Shown here: positions 27,481 through 38,748 of the stretch, piece after piece
How the letters are laid out: each line of letters opens with the position of its first letter
How positions within the stretch are numbered: position 1 is the first letter of the stretch
Assembly (NCBI GenBank): GCA_002009475.1
Contig: AYTS01000041.1
Coordinates: forward strand, 1 to 44,802
Source: Candidatus Brocadia carolinensis
GTDB taxonomy: Bacteria; Planctomycetota; Brocadiia; Brocadiales; Brocadiaceae
DNA length: 44,802 nt
Reading direction: 5' to 3'
Notes under the pieces: model-generated
Told to the model about the DNA's origin: nothing
What the model saw: only the letters and a program-made list of their open reading frames with translations
The model's database searches: none
Program-made: the position numbers and the translations under genes

Positions 27481-28071
27481 ATGTTAGATTACATCCGGGG
27501 GCGGGTGGTCGGCAAATCTCCCACAAGACTTGTCTTGGAAGTGGCTGGCATCGGTTATCAATTACACATTCCATTATCTACCTTCGAAAAGATACCCAAT
27601 CACGAAGAGGTTACCGTTCTTACTCAGTTATTTATTAAGGAAGATCAGATAAAAATCTTTGGGTTTGCGACAGGAGAAGAAAGAAACTTATTTCAGTTGC
27701 TGCTTTCGGTGAATGGTATAGGGCCGACTACGGCAATCACCATCCTTTCTGGCAGTTGTGTGGACGATATTAAAGATGCCGTTGCCCGCGAAGATGCAAG
27801 GGCACTGGAAAAAATCAAAGGGGTGGGCAAGAAAACGGCCGAGCGGATCATCCTGGAACTCAAGGGAGTAATAAAGGAAATTACACCCGCGATGTCTTCG
27901 GGCGTGGGGTCCGGACAAAAGGCTTTAGTATCTGATGCCGTTATGGCCCTGGTTTCTTTAGGTTATGGGCGACCAGTGGCTGAAAATGCCGTAAGCGAAA
28001 CGATAAGAAGATTGAAAACCGTTGATAATGTCGAAATGCTTGTAAGGGAGGCGCTAAAATACAAAGCCTGA
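27481..28071 (+). CDS. ruvA: Holliday junction DNA helicase subunit RuvA
   Basis: A 196-residue junction-recognition protein. The true start is the ATG at 27481 (MLDYIRGRVVGKSPTRLVLE), not the longer open frame from 27382. The OB domain is followed by two helix-hairpin-helix motifs (LFQLLLSVNGIGPTTAITIL and ALEKIKGVGKKTAERIILEL) and a C-terminal domain III that contacts RuvB. It starts 55 bases after the TPR gene and 43 bases before ruvB, consistent with one transcript. No ruvC is present in the window. Confidence 0.95.
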   Translation: MLDYIRGRVVGKSPTRLVLEVAGIGYQLHIPLSTFEKIPNHEEVTVLTQLFIKEDQIKIFGFATGEERNLFQLLLSVNGIGPTTAITILSGSCVDDIKDAVAREDARALEKIKGVGKKTAERIILELKGVIKEITPAMSSGVGSGQKALVSDAVMALVSLGYGRPVAENAVSETIRRLKTVDNVEMLVREALKYKA

Positions 28072-28114
28072 TTGCCACAGCGTGCGACTAAAATCTCGCG
28101 GTAGGATATAGGTT

Positions 28115-29137
28115 ATGATAAAAGAAGATATTTTATCTTCCACGCCGATGGTGGAAGATAAAAATCTAGACTTCACGCTCAGGCCAAAGCGGTTCAATGA
28201 TTTTGTAGGACAGGATCGCATAAAAGAAAATCTGATCGTTTATATTGAAGCCGCAAAGAAACGAGGAGAGCCGTTAGATCATATATTATTTTCTGGCCCT
28301 CCCGGCCTGGGAAAAACAACGTTGTCTCAAATTATCGCTAATGAAATTAACACCTCGATAAAGACAACTTCCGGTCCCATTCTCGATAAGCCCATGGATC
28401 TTGCCGGTATTCTTACGAATTTACAACACGGAGATATTCTTTTTATAGATGAAATCCATAGGTTGAACACGACGGTCGAAGAGTACCTCTATTCGGCAAT
28501 GGAAGATTTCTATATTGACATTCTTATTGATCAGGGGCCTAAGGCACGATCGGTAAAAATCAATTTGCCAAAGTTTACGCTTGTCGGTTCGACCACCCGG
28601 GAAGGGTTGCTTACGGCGCCGCTCCGGTCCCGGTTTGGTGTGCTGGAAAAATTAGAATTCTATCCGTGGACTGATTTGTATAAAGTTGTGTGGAATTCTG
28701 CCCATATTCTCTCTATCCGGATAGACGAAATAGGGGCTGAAATTATTGCGAAAAGGTCACGTGGCACCCCAAGAATAGCAAACAGGTTTTTACGACGTAT
28801 CCGGGATGTTGCCCAGGTTCGCGGGAACGACATAATTACCGAAGAAGTCGCTCATATGGGGTTGCGGATGTTAGGTGTGGATGAAAATGGTCTGGGAGAA
28901 ATGGACCGGAAGATACTGGAAACCCTTATCCGGTATGGTGGCCCTGTCGGTTTGAAAACTATCGCAGTTTCGGTAAGTGAAGAAGAAGATACCATCGAGG
29001 AAGTGTATGAATCGTATTTGATCCAGAGGGGATATCTCGATAAGACACCGCGGGGAAGAGTTGCTACCAAACTGGCCTATGAACATTTAGGATTTCAATG
29101 TCACTCAGAAACGGGGATCCAGAAAAGATTATTTTGA
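28115..29137 (+). CDS. ruvB: Holliday junction branch-migration ATPase RuvB
   Basis: A 340-residue AAA+ motor that drives branch migration with RuvA. It opens with the usual [19 protein letters not shown]. Walker A is GPPGLGKTT at residues 61-69, Walker B lies in [11 protein letters not shown], and sensor/arginine-finger segments are in [20 protein letters not shown]. The C-terminal winged helix is complete and ends [15 protein letters not shown]. Length and spacing are normal. Confidence 0.97.
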   Translation: MIKEDILSSTPMVEDKNLDFTLRPKRFNDFVGQDRIKENLIVYIEAAKKRGEPLDHILFSGPPGLGKTTLSQIIANEINTSIKTTSGPILDKPMDLAGILTNLQHGDILFIDEIHRLNTTVEEYLYSAMEDFYIDILIDQGPKARSVKINLPKFTLVGSTTREGLLTAPLRSRFGVLEKLEFYPWTDLYKVVWNSAHILSIRIDEIGAEIIAKRSRGTPRIANRFLRRIRDVAQVRGNDIITEEVAHMGLRMLGVDENGLGEMDRKILETLIRYGGPVGLKTIAVSVSEEEDTIEEVYESYLIQRGYLDKTPRGRVATKLAYEHLGFQCHSETGIQKRLF

Positions 29138-29149
29138 AGGACCCGTCTT

Positions 29150-29833
29150 ATGAATCTCTTATTACATATTTGCTGCGCATGCTGTCTCTGCGCGCCATTA
29201 CAGGAACTGAGAAAAGAAGGTTTCACGGTAACAGGGCTCTTTTATAATCCAAATATACATCCATTGCTTGAGTTTCGCCGGCGATTGAAGGCGCTGCGTG
29301 TATTCCAGGAAAGCGATCCTCTCCCCGTAATTTACTGTGAAGATTATGGTTTGCGGGAATATTTGAAGCATGTTGATTATGAGGGCAATGACCGGTGTGC
29401 TGATTGCTATATGATGCGACTGAGGTTCATAGCAGCATATGCGCGGGAAAACGGATTTGGTGCCTTTACCTCAACCATGTTATTCAGTATCTATCAAAAT
29501 CACGAGCAACTAAAAAAGTTTTCGGAAAATTTAGCGCGTGAATACGGTATTGATTTTGTCTATCGTGATTATCGTTATTTGTCTGAGTGTAGTCATGAGA
29601 TAGCCAAAAAAAAGATGCTTTACCGGCAGGGATATTGTGGCTGTGTCTTCAGCGAATACGAACGATACAAAGACACTACCCGGGAATTGTATAAAGGCGG
29701 TAACGTGAATGAACAGGAGAAAGAAAACGCCGGAAAAGCCCCCGATAGCAAAACAACGTTACCACGGTGTGACTGTTTTGATAGAGAAGAGGGTGCTTCT
29801 TTTCCTGCTTCCCGGTCAGATACCGCATGTTGA
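29150..29833 (+). CDS. queH: Epoxyqueuosine reductase QueH
   Basis: A 227-residue DUF208/QueH protein, the non-B12 enzyme that reduces epoxyqueuosine to queuosine in tRNA. AAGGA precedes the ATG. The N-terminal HICCACC motif (residues 6-12), CADCYMMR, TSTMLFSIYQNHEQL and the C-terminal YCGCVFSE provide the conserved cysteines for the metal centre and disulfide. The family core ends near residue 185. The last 40 residues are low in hydrophobic residues and overlap another open frame (29709-29900), so the C-terminus may be affected by a frameshift. It fits with tgt 1.3 kb downstream. QueA, which often occupies this ruvB-tgt position, is not in the window. Confidence 0.9.
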   Translation: MNLLLHICCACCLCAPLQELRKEGFTVTGLFYNPNIHPLLEFRRRLKALRVFQESDPLPVIYCEDYGLREYLKHVDYEGNDRCADCYMMRLRFIAAYARENGFGAFTSTMLFSIYQNHEQLKKFSENLAREYGIDFVYRDYRYLSECSHEIAKKKMLYRQGYCGCVFSEYERYKDTTRELYKGGNVNEQEKENAGKAPDSKTTLPRCDCFDREEGASFPASRSDTAC

Positions 29834-29900
29834 TTTGTACTTGGGGAGGAAGGGCGGTAGTGCTAATGTAAACAAAAGTACGTTTGTCTTTCATAATTAA
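29709..29900 (+). CDS. Possible small ORF overlapping the queH 3' end
   Basis: A 63-residue frame (MNRRKKTPEKPPIAKQRYHG, then VTVLIEKRVLLFLLPGQIPH) that overlaps queH by 125 bases and stops 5 bases before spoIID. Its composition, a basic start followed by an aliphatic stretch, looks more protein-like than the overlapping queH tail. It could be a separate small protein or the true continuation of queH after a miscalled base. No family recognised. Confidence 0.3.
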   Translation: MNRRKKTPEKPPIAKQRYHGVTVLIEKRVLLFLLPGQIPHVDLYLGRKGGSANVNKSTFVFHN

Positions 29901-29905
29901 AAAAA

Positions 29906-31100
29906 ATGATATGGATAAAGTATTTTTTTTTAATGTTTGTTGTGGTATTGCCAATCATTTCTGCAGGAATCCCCATTTCGTGCCATAGAGAGAGTACGGT
30001 AGTTCAGGACGGGGTTCATGATTACGGGCCTCTTATGGATAAGATGCCCGTCGTACGTGTGCTTCTCGTAAATGACAAGCGGGAGGCAGCGGTGGCAATT
30101 CATGGGAGTTATCAGATTACCGGCAGTTTAACGAATATTATAGAGCAGGGGCAGGAGTTACGAAGGTGTGCCTTATCCGTAAGTGATGGGGGCATAAATG
30201 TTGGGGATAAACATTATAATCATAGTGAAATAAGGATAGCAACCCAACAAGATGGAGGAATTGAACTAAATAACGTACGGTATCGCGGTGAAATAAGAAT
30301 ATTACAGCAATTTAATAATAAATTCTCTGTAATCGGTGAAACAGACGTCGAAGATTTTGTTTCCGGCGTAGTGGGCAGTGAAATGCCGTCAAGCTGGGAA
30401 GAAGATGCTCTGCGTGCACAGGCGGTAGCGGTAAGAACATACGTGATGTATAAAAAGAAGGTTCGTCGGGACGAAGTATACAACCTGGATTTGCAGGAAC
30501 TCGCATATAGAGGCGTGGCAGGTGAAACGGCTCGGGTCAGCAGCATGGTACAAGACACGAAAGGTGTAGTCATGGTGCACAACTGGAATATTTTTCCTGC
30601 GTATTTCCATAGCACGTGTGGAGGACATACGGAAGATGTTCACCATGTATTTGGGAAAGACAGTATACCACCCCTTAGCGGAGTGGAATGTAATTATTGC
30701 AACAACTCCAAACATTCCCAGTGGAGTAAGGATATCAGTAAATCAGTCATTGAAAAAAAAACTGCAGGATGCCAATGTCTCCATTTCCAGCATACGTGCC
30801 GTAAGGGCTGTTAATCCAGGTGCTGGCAATCATGGTTCAAGAGTTGAGATTACCACAGCTAACGGGACGAAAGAGATGAATGCAAATGATTTTCGATTGA
30901 TGATTGGTCCGAACAATTTATTAAGCACCTCCTTTCAGGCAAAGAGTACCGGCAAAAACATTACCTTTTCAGGAAGAGGATGGGGGCATGGAGTAGGACT
31001 GTGCCAATATGGAGCGCAAGCCATGGCCCAAAAAGGGTTTCCATGGGCTGCTATTTTAAAACATTACTATCCAGAAATAGAACTAGTCCGGGTATATTAA
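29906..31100 (+). CDS. SpoIID/LytB-domain protein (frame broken in this sequence)
   Basis: An exported SpoIID-type protein. In spore formers SpoIID is a peptidoglycan lytic transglycosylase. The N-terminus has a signal peptide (WIKYFFLMFVVVLPIISAGI). The SpoIID core has VEDFVSGVVGSEMPSSWEED, LRAQAVAVRTYVMYK, PAYFHSTCGGHTEDV and, near the end, FSGRGWGHGVGLCQYGAQAM. An A9 run at 30753-30761 shifts the frame. With eight A the two pieces join as SVIEKKLQDANVSI, giving about 397 residues. It is followed 21 bases later by tgt. A cell-wall enzyme here fits an organism that builds peptidoglycan; the LysM gene further downstream fits the same picture. Confidence 0.87.
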
Positions 31101-31109
31101 TACCTCTGA

Positions 31110-32226
<1,117 letters not shown>

Positions 32227-32303
32227 CTAGTATCAGGGTATAAAATAGTTTTGCAAGGTCATTTTTTGAATGAAAACTTTTATCAAGGAGTAGGAGGAAT
32301 ATG

Positions 32304-32671
32304 ATGTTTTTTTTTATTACAAGCGGCTGGAAAACAGTCGACGCCGGGTGGTATGCTGTCCATGGTACTTCCGTTTATTCTTATGTTTGTTGTGATGTAT
32401 TTTCTGATCCTGAGACCGCAAAAAAGAAAAGAAAAAGAGCGCAAGGCGCTGTTGTCCAGGATTAAAAAAAAACGACCGGGTCGTAACAGCCGGTGGAATT
32501 CATGGACTCGTTACCTCAGTCAGAGAGCATGAGATTATTCTTCGTATTGACGATGCCAAAGATATAAAGATCAAGGTCGACAGGAGTGCAGTGGTTACGG
32601 TATTAGAAGTTTCTCATGATGAAGATGCGGAAGAATCAAAAGAGCCGGTAAAAGAGATTAAAGGAGCTTAG
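32304..32671 (+). CDS. yajC: Preprotein translocase subunit YajC (frame broken in this sequence)
   Basis: A single-span inner-membrane partner of SecDF. AGGAGG is six bases before the ATG at 32304. The gene is split by T9 at 32307-32315 and A9 at 32464-32472. Removing one base from each gives MFFLLQAAGKQSTPGGMLSM, a membrane helix (VLPFILMFVVMYFLILRPQ), then RKEKERKALLSRIKKNDRVV, TAGGIHGLVTSV and an acidic tail, 121 residues in all. This is the standard YajC architecture and the position between tgt and secDF is the classic one. A gene caller would miss it because no frame longer than about 55 codons survives. Confidence 0.9.
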
Positions 32672-32744
32672 TAAGGTTAGATAAATTTATGAGAGTGGCA
32701 GTTTACACTATACAACGGAAAGGGAGCCTGTTGAGGAGAAAGAA

Positions 32745-35700
32745 ATGACGAAAAACTTGAGGTGGAGGATACCTATTATTGCAGTAGTCATTGCTATTGG
32801 TACTATGGTTTTGTATCCGCCATCAGAGAAGATTTTGATTAAGGAGCACGTAAAAGAGATCGACGGCAAGGTAGTCGAACGGACAGCAACAGAAAAATCA
32901 TGGACACGGTTTTTCATAACGAACCCTGTTATTCGTGAAACGGTTGTTAGTGAAGAAACGGATAAAGACGGCAAGCATATCCGTAACAAGGTCGTCGAGC
33001 ACGTGTCAAAGGGTAAAATAAAGCTTGGTTTGGATCTCAAAGGCGGCTCAGAGTTGTTGTATAAAGTAAGGGTAGATGAAAGGGAAGATCGTCCGGGCAT
33101 TACAAAAGAAATCATAGAAGTATTGAAAAAGAGGATCGATCCACAGGGGGTTATCGAGTATCGGATACAAGAACATGGTAGCCACAGAATACTCATTCAG
33201 GTTCCCGGCGCGACAAGGACGGAAATAGAAGGGCTCAAAAATCGAATTACCCGGCTTGGCAAGCTTGAGTTCCGGTTAGCGGCCAGCAGTGATAGTCCGG
33301 AATTTAAAGAGGCCATGGAAGGAAAACAAGTCCCGGGTTTTTATAAACAATGGTTACGAAAGAAAAAAGGCGAAGAGGGTGAAGCTGGCAAATGGGTCTT
33401 GGTGCAGAATAAAATTGCTATCTCCGGAGAACACCTGTCCAAAATATACACCGAGCGCAAAGGAATTGAACCCGTTGTGGGGTTTGAATTCGATGCCACA
33501 GGAAAATCCAAATTTGGGCAGATAACAGAACGCAACATTGGTAAACCACTGGCAATTATCCTGGATGGCACCTTATACTCTGCTCCTGTTATACGAGATC
33601 GTATACCAGGTCAAGGTATCATTGAGGGGAATTTTACCCAGGATGAGGTAAATGAGCTCATTGCCATCATGCGGGCAGGAAGCCTCCCGGCGGATCTTGA
33701 TCTCGAAATGGAAACCATGGTTGGACCGAGTTTAGGAAGAGATTCCATTAACAGAGGACTAATGGCGGGGGCTATTGGCGGGGCGTTTGCCATTATTTTC
33801 ATTGGTATTTATTACATGGGAGTAGGATGGATTGCCAACTGTGCTAATGCCCTGAACATCTTTCTCATTATTGGGGCAATGGCGCTCCTGAATGCCACGA
33901 TGACACTGCCGGGTATTGCAGGATTGGTGCTCATGATCGGTATGGGCATTGATTCAAACGTGTTGATTTTTGAGAGAATCCGTGAAGAAAAAGCGAAAGG
34001 AAAGCCTTTGCGGGCAGCGGTAAAGGCAGGATATGAAAAGGCATTTTCCGCGATTTTTGATTCCCATATTACTACGTTAATTACGGGCGTAATACTTGCC
34101 GCAGTCGGTACCGGTCCTGTAAAAGGATTTGCATGGACTTTAATCCTGGGTTTGATCATCAACCTGTTTACCTCCGTTTTTGTGACAAGGGTCATATATG
34201 ATTTATTCATGGATTTCAGCTGGATCAAGAAATTTTCCATGTTCAAGCTGATCGGTATTCCCCATGTTAAATTTCTTAATTATCGTTTTATTCTGCTTGC
34301 AGTTTCAGGTGCGTGTATTATTGGCGGGTTGACGACGTTTGCCCTCCGCGGAAATAAAAAATATGATATCGATTTTACCGGTGGAACACTTGTACATCTT
34401 CACTTAAATAATCCCACACCGCCCGGATTCATAAGAGACGCATTGGCTGAAACCGGGTATGAAGAGGCTGAAGTGCAGAGCATCTGGTCCGGGGAAAACC
34501 TGACACAGTTTGCATCAACCGCAGACGAGTTTGGTATTAGAATAAAAGAACTCGGAGAAGAAAAAGTAAAAGAAAAATTAACCGAGGATGTCAAAAGCGT
34601 TTTGGATGAGAAGGGCTTGTTTGAAGGAATTGATTTTCTTGAACCGTTGGTTTTTAATCTGACATTTAAGAAACCAACTGAGGAGGCGGCTGTTCTAAAA
34701 AGTTTAACTCTTGCAGGTTATAGCGAGGAAGACGTAATATCCACAACTCCGGTGAATCAATTATCCAAAGAGTATGTAGTAAATCTTTCAGGTCTGGAAG
34801 ACCCGAAAAAACGTTCACAATTAGTTGGGGCGATTGCCGATGGCTTGAAAGAGAGCCTGCTCTTTTATAATGTTAGAATTGGGCTTGGTGATGTTGTTGA
34901 AACCTTACAGACACAAGAGGTAAGTGCGCCAGCTTCCAAGCCTTTCATAGATGTGGAAGCGAGTGAAGCGATGGACCCTGCTATTCTTAATTTTGAGCTT
35001 ACCAAACTTGGGTTTAGTAATGTTTCAGTAATGGGACAAGCGAAAGAATCTGCATTCGCACGGACACCCAAATTGAGAATTGAAGGGCCGAGAACAAGCT
35101 TGCAGGATATAAAACAAACGCTGAAGGAAACCATTCCAGTGCCAAGCATTTCTATCCTGGGGCATGAGGCTATCCGGGTAGAATTAAAAGAAAGTATCGG
35201 AAAAGGAAATTTTGTGACCATGCTTCATGGAATTAAACCCATCAAAAATGCGGTAAAAAGCGTTTTGATGACGAATGCTCCTGCGCAGGTGTTTACGGTT
35301 TCTATGCAACCTTTAAGTGCAGGAAAAATTCAGGAGAAAATTAAAGCCGATGTCATGAAGAGATTTAAAGACAACTTGTACAAGGATAAAGTTGATGTCT
35401 CTTTTGAACTGCTTCCAGATACTTCCGGAAGTGCGATGTCGAATGATAATAAGACAGACCATGCCCATTCGGTGCGCATTCGCATGACCTTATCAAAGCC
35501 CTTGAAAAAGGAGGTTATTGAAGAAGTACTTACCTCCGCAGGATACCACGACATTCTTGAACAGGATTTGGAAGCAGGAAAGGACTATAAAACGGTCAAG
35601 ATCAATCTTCCGCCCCAAGGAACTGATACCGCAGAAAAAACAATTCAAAACGCATTTGAAATGCCGCAGCCCATTAAACGGATCGTAAGCATTGGCGCTA

Positions 35701-36290
35701 CGGTTGCCGGAGAAATGAAGGGGCGCGCTATCCTTGCCGTGATCTTTTCCTGTATTGCAACGATATTTTATGTATGGTTCCGGTTTGGAGACTTTAAATT
35801 CGGATCATCAGCAATTATCGCCGTTATTCATGATATCCTGATTACCCTGGGTGCTGTTGCGGTGGCGGATCGTTTGTTTGGAAATATGAAGATTGACAGT
35901 TCCATGGTAGCGGCATTTCTCACCGTAGTAGGCTATTCCTTGAACGATACGATCGTTATATTTGACAGGATTAGAGAAAACATGGCAGGGCGGGGCAATT
36001 TGCTTACACCGCAATTGGTTAACGACAGTATCAATCAGACATTGAGCCGGACTCTTTTGACAGGTGTCACTACGATTGGAGTGTTGTGTGCTCTCTTCTT
36101 CGTGGGTGGGGCAGAGGTTCACGGATTTGCTTTTGTTATGCTCGTAGGAATTATTGTAGGTACGTATTCAACGATATTTATTGCTTGCCCTATGCTGCTT
36201 AAATGGAAGGGACTTTCTCCTGCAAACCAGGTATTGCCACGACAAAATTATCCGATGAAAGGAAAGGAGGTAACGAGTAAAAAGGGATAA
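32745..36290 (+). CDS. secDF: Fused protein-export membrane protein SecDF
   Basis: A 1181-residue fusion of SecD and SecF, which use the proton gradient to help pull proteins through SecYEG. AGGAGA precedes the ATG. The SecD part has the LGLDLKGGSELLYKV motif near residue 94, a periplasmic head and a helix bundle from about 340. The SecF part starts with YDIDFTGGTLVHLHL near 540 and ends with its membrane helices (about 985-1160, including NDTIVIFDRIRENM). About 430 residues separate the first SecF helix region from the next, far more than the roughly 100 in E. coli SecF. The insert contains recurring [L]-x-x-x-G-[Y/F] units near residues 561, 650, 746 and 922. Confidence 0.95.
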   Translation: MTKNLRWRIPIIAVVIAIGTMVLYPPSEKILIKEHVKEIDGKVVERTATEKSWTRFFITNPVIRETVVSEETDKDGKHIRNKVVEHVSKGKIKLGLDLKGGSELLYKVRVDEREDRPGITKEIIEVLKKRIDPQGVIEYRIQEHGSHRILIQVPGATRTEIEGLKNRITRLGKLEFRLAASSDSPEFKEAMEGKQVPGFYKQWLRKKKGEEGEAGKWVLVQNKIAISGEHLSKIYTERKGIEPVVGFEFDATGKSKFGQITERNIGKPLAIILDGTLYSAPVIRDRIPGQGIIEGNFTQDEVNELIAIMRAGSLPADLDLEMETMVGPSLGRDSINRGLMAGAIGGAFAIIFIGIYYMGVGWIANCANALNIFLIIGAMALLNATMTLPGIAGLVLMIGMGIDSNVLIFERIREEKAKGKPLRAAVKAGYEKAFSAIFDSHITTLITGVILAAVGTGPVKGFAWTLILGLIINLFTSVFVTRVIYDLFMDFSWIKKFSMFKLIGIPHVKFLNYRFILLAVSGACIIGGLTTFALRGNKKYDIDFTGGTLVHLHLNNPTPPGFIRDALAETGYEEAEVQSIWSGENLTQFASTADEFGIRIKELGEEKVKEKLTEDVKSVLDEKGLFEGIDFLEPLVFNLTFKKPTEEAAVLKSLTLAGYSEEDVISTTPVNQLSKEYVVNLSGLEDPKKRSQLVGAIADGLKESLLFYNVRIGLGDVVETLQTQEVSAPASKPFIDVEASEAMDPAILNFELTKLGFSNVSVMGQAKESAFARTPKLRIEGPRTSLQDIKQTLKETIPVPSISILGHEAIRVELKESIGKGNFVTMLHGIKPIKNAVKSVLMTNAPAQVFTVSMQPLSAGKIQEKIKADVMKRFKDNLYKDKVDVSFELLPDTSGSAMSNDNKTDHAHSVRIRMTLSKPLKKEVIEEVLTSAGYHDILEQDLEAGKDYKTVKINLPPQGTDTAEKTIQNAFEMPQPIKRIVSIGATVAGEMKGRAILAVIFSCIATIFYVWFRFGDFKFGSSAIIAVIHDILITLGAVAVADRLFGNMKIDSSMVAAFLTVVGYSLNDTIVIFDRIRENMAGRGNLLTPQLVNDSINQTLSRTLLTGVTTIGVLCALFFVGGAEVHGFAFVMLVGIIVGTYSTIFIACPMLLKWKGLSPANQVLPRQNYPMKGKEVTSKKG

Positions 36291-36453
36291 AGCTCATAAA
36301 CAGGAAGGCCATTTGCAGAATACGGTCAAATAAGGTAAGCAGCATTTTTTTGTAACAGCAAGGTGCGTATAAAATCGTCGATGGGTATGAAAGACTGAAA
36401 GATATTTTTATTATTGTTCATTCCTATAAAACCTACGAAAGGAACAAAAAACA

Positions 36454-37313
36454 ATGAAGAGAGATGTGCAAGTTGGTGTAACTTTAGGAGTGATTATTAT
36501 GGCAATTATTGGTGTCTTTCTGAGCACGAGAACCACGGTTAAAGAACCTGCCATTCCCATTCCGGAAATGGAAGAACAACCGCAGGATAAGGCATTAGCT
36601 ATAAGCGAATTATCACCAGAACCACAAACCGCATCTCAAGAGTCTTCTCAGGGGGTAACGGCACAGGTGCAACATCCCGAAGAAAAGGGAGCGCCCGTTT
36701 CAGATACTGCTAAAACCGTTGAACAGCCAGCGCAAAAGGACGACAGAATCATTGAGGTAGAATGGGAGAAGTCAAAGGAACCCGAACCATTGACTATAAC
36801 ACAACATGATGAGAAACTGACTTCAGAATCAAACCCTGATGACTGGAAAGACATTTCTTCCGACGATAATAAAAGTACTGCTGCGCAAGTTACAAAGTAC
36901 AAGGTGAAATCGAACGACAGCCTTCGTAAAATAGCAAAAAAAATATTATGGTGACGAATCGAAATGGTTAGTTATTTTCACCGCTAATCAGAATAAAATT
37001 CACGATAGAAACAGCCTAAGGATTGGCACAGAACTTATCATCCCCGAAGAAAAAAAATGACGTACAGAAGACAAAGGCAAAAATAATAGCGGAGACAACC
37101 ACCCCGTCGCTCTCTCATGTAGTTCAGGTGGAGGCCGCCGAATCCGTGGTTAAAAAGCACACTGTAGTGCGGGGTGATTCACTGTACTCATTAGCAGTTC
37201 AGTATTATCAGGACGGCACAAAATGGAATAAAATATTTGGTGCAAACAAAGGAGTTCTTAGGGGCACAAAGGACTTAAGGGTTGGACAAGAGCTTGTCAT
37301 TCCCGATATTTAA
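36454..37313 (+). CDS. Membrane-anchored protein with two LysM domains (frame broken in this sequence)
   Basis: An N-terminal helix (VGVTLGVIIMAIIGVFLS, residues about 7-24) anchors an acidic, proline- and glutamine-rich linker of about 110 residues. LysM 1 follows (TKYKVKSNDSLRKIAKKYYG ... LRIGTELIIPEE) and then LysM 2 (KKHTVVRGDSLYSLAVQYYQ ... LRVGQELVIPDI). Two A8 runs (36936-36943 and 37050-37057) break the frame. Removing one A from each yields a continuous 285-residue protein. LysM domains bind peptidoglycan or other GlcNAc-containing glycans. No catalytic domain is present, so it probably tethers or organises the envelope. Confidence 0.85.
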
Positions 37314-37334
37314 TGCTTTCGAGGAGTAAACATA

Positions 37335-38474
37335 ATGAAATTTAAACGTGGTTTTCCATTTCTTTCAAACACACTCTTTTGTCTCATAGTGACTATGTCA
37401 TGCGGTGCATTACTCGAATCTTCCGTTCGTGCTCAGGAAACGAAGAATGCCTTCCCCATATTTCGATATAATTCAGAAAGGACAGGACGGGTACCTTTTG
37501 CCGGACCTTCTGAGAACACTATTAAATGGAGTATATCCAGTGCTGGAGAAATATGGTCGTCGCCGGTAGTGGATGCAGATGGAGTTATTTACGTTGGTAG
37601 TACTGATGGGAATTTATTATCGGTTACTTCCAACGGAAAGGTTTTATGGGCGTTTAAAAGTGGCGATGAAGTCTTTGGCTCTCCTGCAATTGGCGCAAAC
37701 GGTGTTGTATATTTTGGTTCTGTAAGCGGAAGGCTGTATGCGCTTAATCCTGATGGAAAAACCAAATGGAAGTTCCAGACCACGGGTGCTATTCATTCAT
37801 CTCCGGCCATTGGCGAGAAGGAAACCGTGTATTGTAGTTCTTACGATGGAAAACTTTACGCAGTTGCTGCAAACGGAAAACTCTTGTGGAGTTATAAAAC
37901 CGATGCCTCAATTATGCTTTCTTCCCCAGCCATTGGTAAGGATAATACGATTTATATTGGTTCCTGGGACAAACGGTTGCATGCCTTAAACCAGGATGGC
38001 AGTTTAAAGTGGCGACTGGAAACAGAAGCGAAAATAGATGCTACTCCTGCGGTTGGCCATAGCGCTGTGTATGTAGTGGATATGAATGGGAAACTCTATT
38101 CCGTAAATTTTGACGGCACATTAAAATGGGCGTTTGACTTGGGCGGCAGATCGCATTCTTCACCGGCAGTAGACGCTGATGAGACGGTTTACGTGGGTAC
38201 GCAAGACGGTTTCGTATGTGCGGTAAAAAATGATGGTACGCTAAAGTGGAAATTCAAAACTGAAAAATCTATTACTGCATCCCCTGTCGTTGATGCAAAT
38301 GGCATTGTTTATATTGGTTCATGGGATGGAAATGTATATGCTATAAATGCTGATGGAACGCTCAAATGGAGTGTAAAAATTGGCGATCCACTGCTTTCTT
38401 CCCCGGCAATTGGTTCGGGTGGTGTGCTTTATGTCGGCTGCGTGGATTGGAAACTTTATGCAATTGGGCAATGA
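37335..38474 (+). CDS. Exported PQQ-like beta-propeller repeat protein
   Basis: A 379-residue protein with GAGGAG before the ATG and a signal peptide (cleavage probably after VRA at about residue 34). Eight repeats of the form SSPA(I/V)..DG.(V/I)Y(V/I)GS.DG.LYA...DG..KW fill the rest, predicting an eight-bladed propeller. These are PQQ/BamB-like repeats. The residues that bind PQQ or the quinoprotein catalytic set are not recognisable, so an enzyme function is unlikely. It may be a structural or assembly factor like BamB. It follows the LysM gene by 21 bases and probably ends this operon. Confidence 0.85.
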   Translation: MKFKRGFPFLSNTLFCLIVTMSCGALLESSVRAQETKNAFPIFRYNSERTGRVPFAGPSENTIKWSISSAGEIWSSPVVDADGVIYVGSTDGNLLSVTSNGKVLWAFKSGDEVFGSPAIGANGVVYFGSVSGRLYALNPDGKTKWKFQTTGAIHSSPAIGEKETVYCSSYDGKLYAVAANGKLLWSYKTDASIMLSSPAIGKDNTIYIGSWDKRLHALNQDGSLKWRLETEAKIDATPAVGHSAVYVVDMNGKLYSVNFDGTLKWAFDLGGRSHSSPAVDADETVYVGTQDGFVCAVKNDGTLKWKFKTEKSITASPVVDANGIVYIGSWDGNVYAINADGTLKWSVKIGDPLLSSPAIGSGGVLYVGCVDWKLYAIGQ

Positions 38475-38557
38475 TTTCTTGATTCACAAAATGGTTTTAC
38501 TTAATCACCGGTCTTAGTTATAATATTTGTATTGGTTTTTTATAACGAATACTCATC

Positions 38558-38584
38558 GTATGTGGGGACGTTTTAGCCACATAC
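38558..38584. repeat. Perfect 8-bp hairpin after the beta-propeller gene
   Basis: GTATGTGG (38558-38565) pairs with CCACATAC (38577-38584) across an 11-base loop. It lies 84 bases after the stop of the propeller gene. No T run follows directly, so terminator function is uncertain. Confidence 0.4.
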
Positions 38585-38608
38585 TATAGTAAACGCTTAA
38601 AGAAAGTT

Positions 38609-38676
38609 GTCATTGTGATGGCGTTAGCCCGAAGCAATCTCTTCTGTGGGATTATTTCGCTGCCGTTCGCAATGAC
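38609..38676. repeat. Intergenic palindromic repeat, copy 2
   Basis: GTCATTGTGATGGCGTTAGC with CCGAAGCAATCTC on the left pairs imperfectly with GGGATTATTTCGCTGCC...CGCAATGAC on the right. It shares the core GAAGCAATC and the CGCRATGAC end with the copy at 22388-22452. Confidence 0.6.
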
Positions 38677-38748
38677 CATTATCTGTCAACTTATTTAATA
38701 CGGTTACTATATTTTAGCACGTATACCCCGTGCAGGAGAGGTTATCAT

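Noticed and set aside
32708..33196. 162-codon minus-strand frame over the secDF start
   Set aside because: It is antisense to secDF, whose start is fixed by a good ribosome site. The composition is typical of a shadow frame.
36291..36453. Rho-independent terminator after secDF
   Set aside because: There is a T7 run at about 36346, but no stable stem directly before it.
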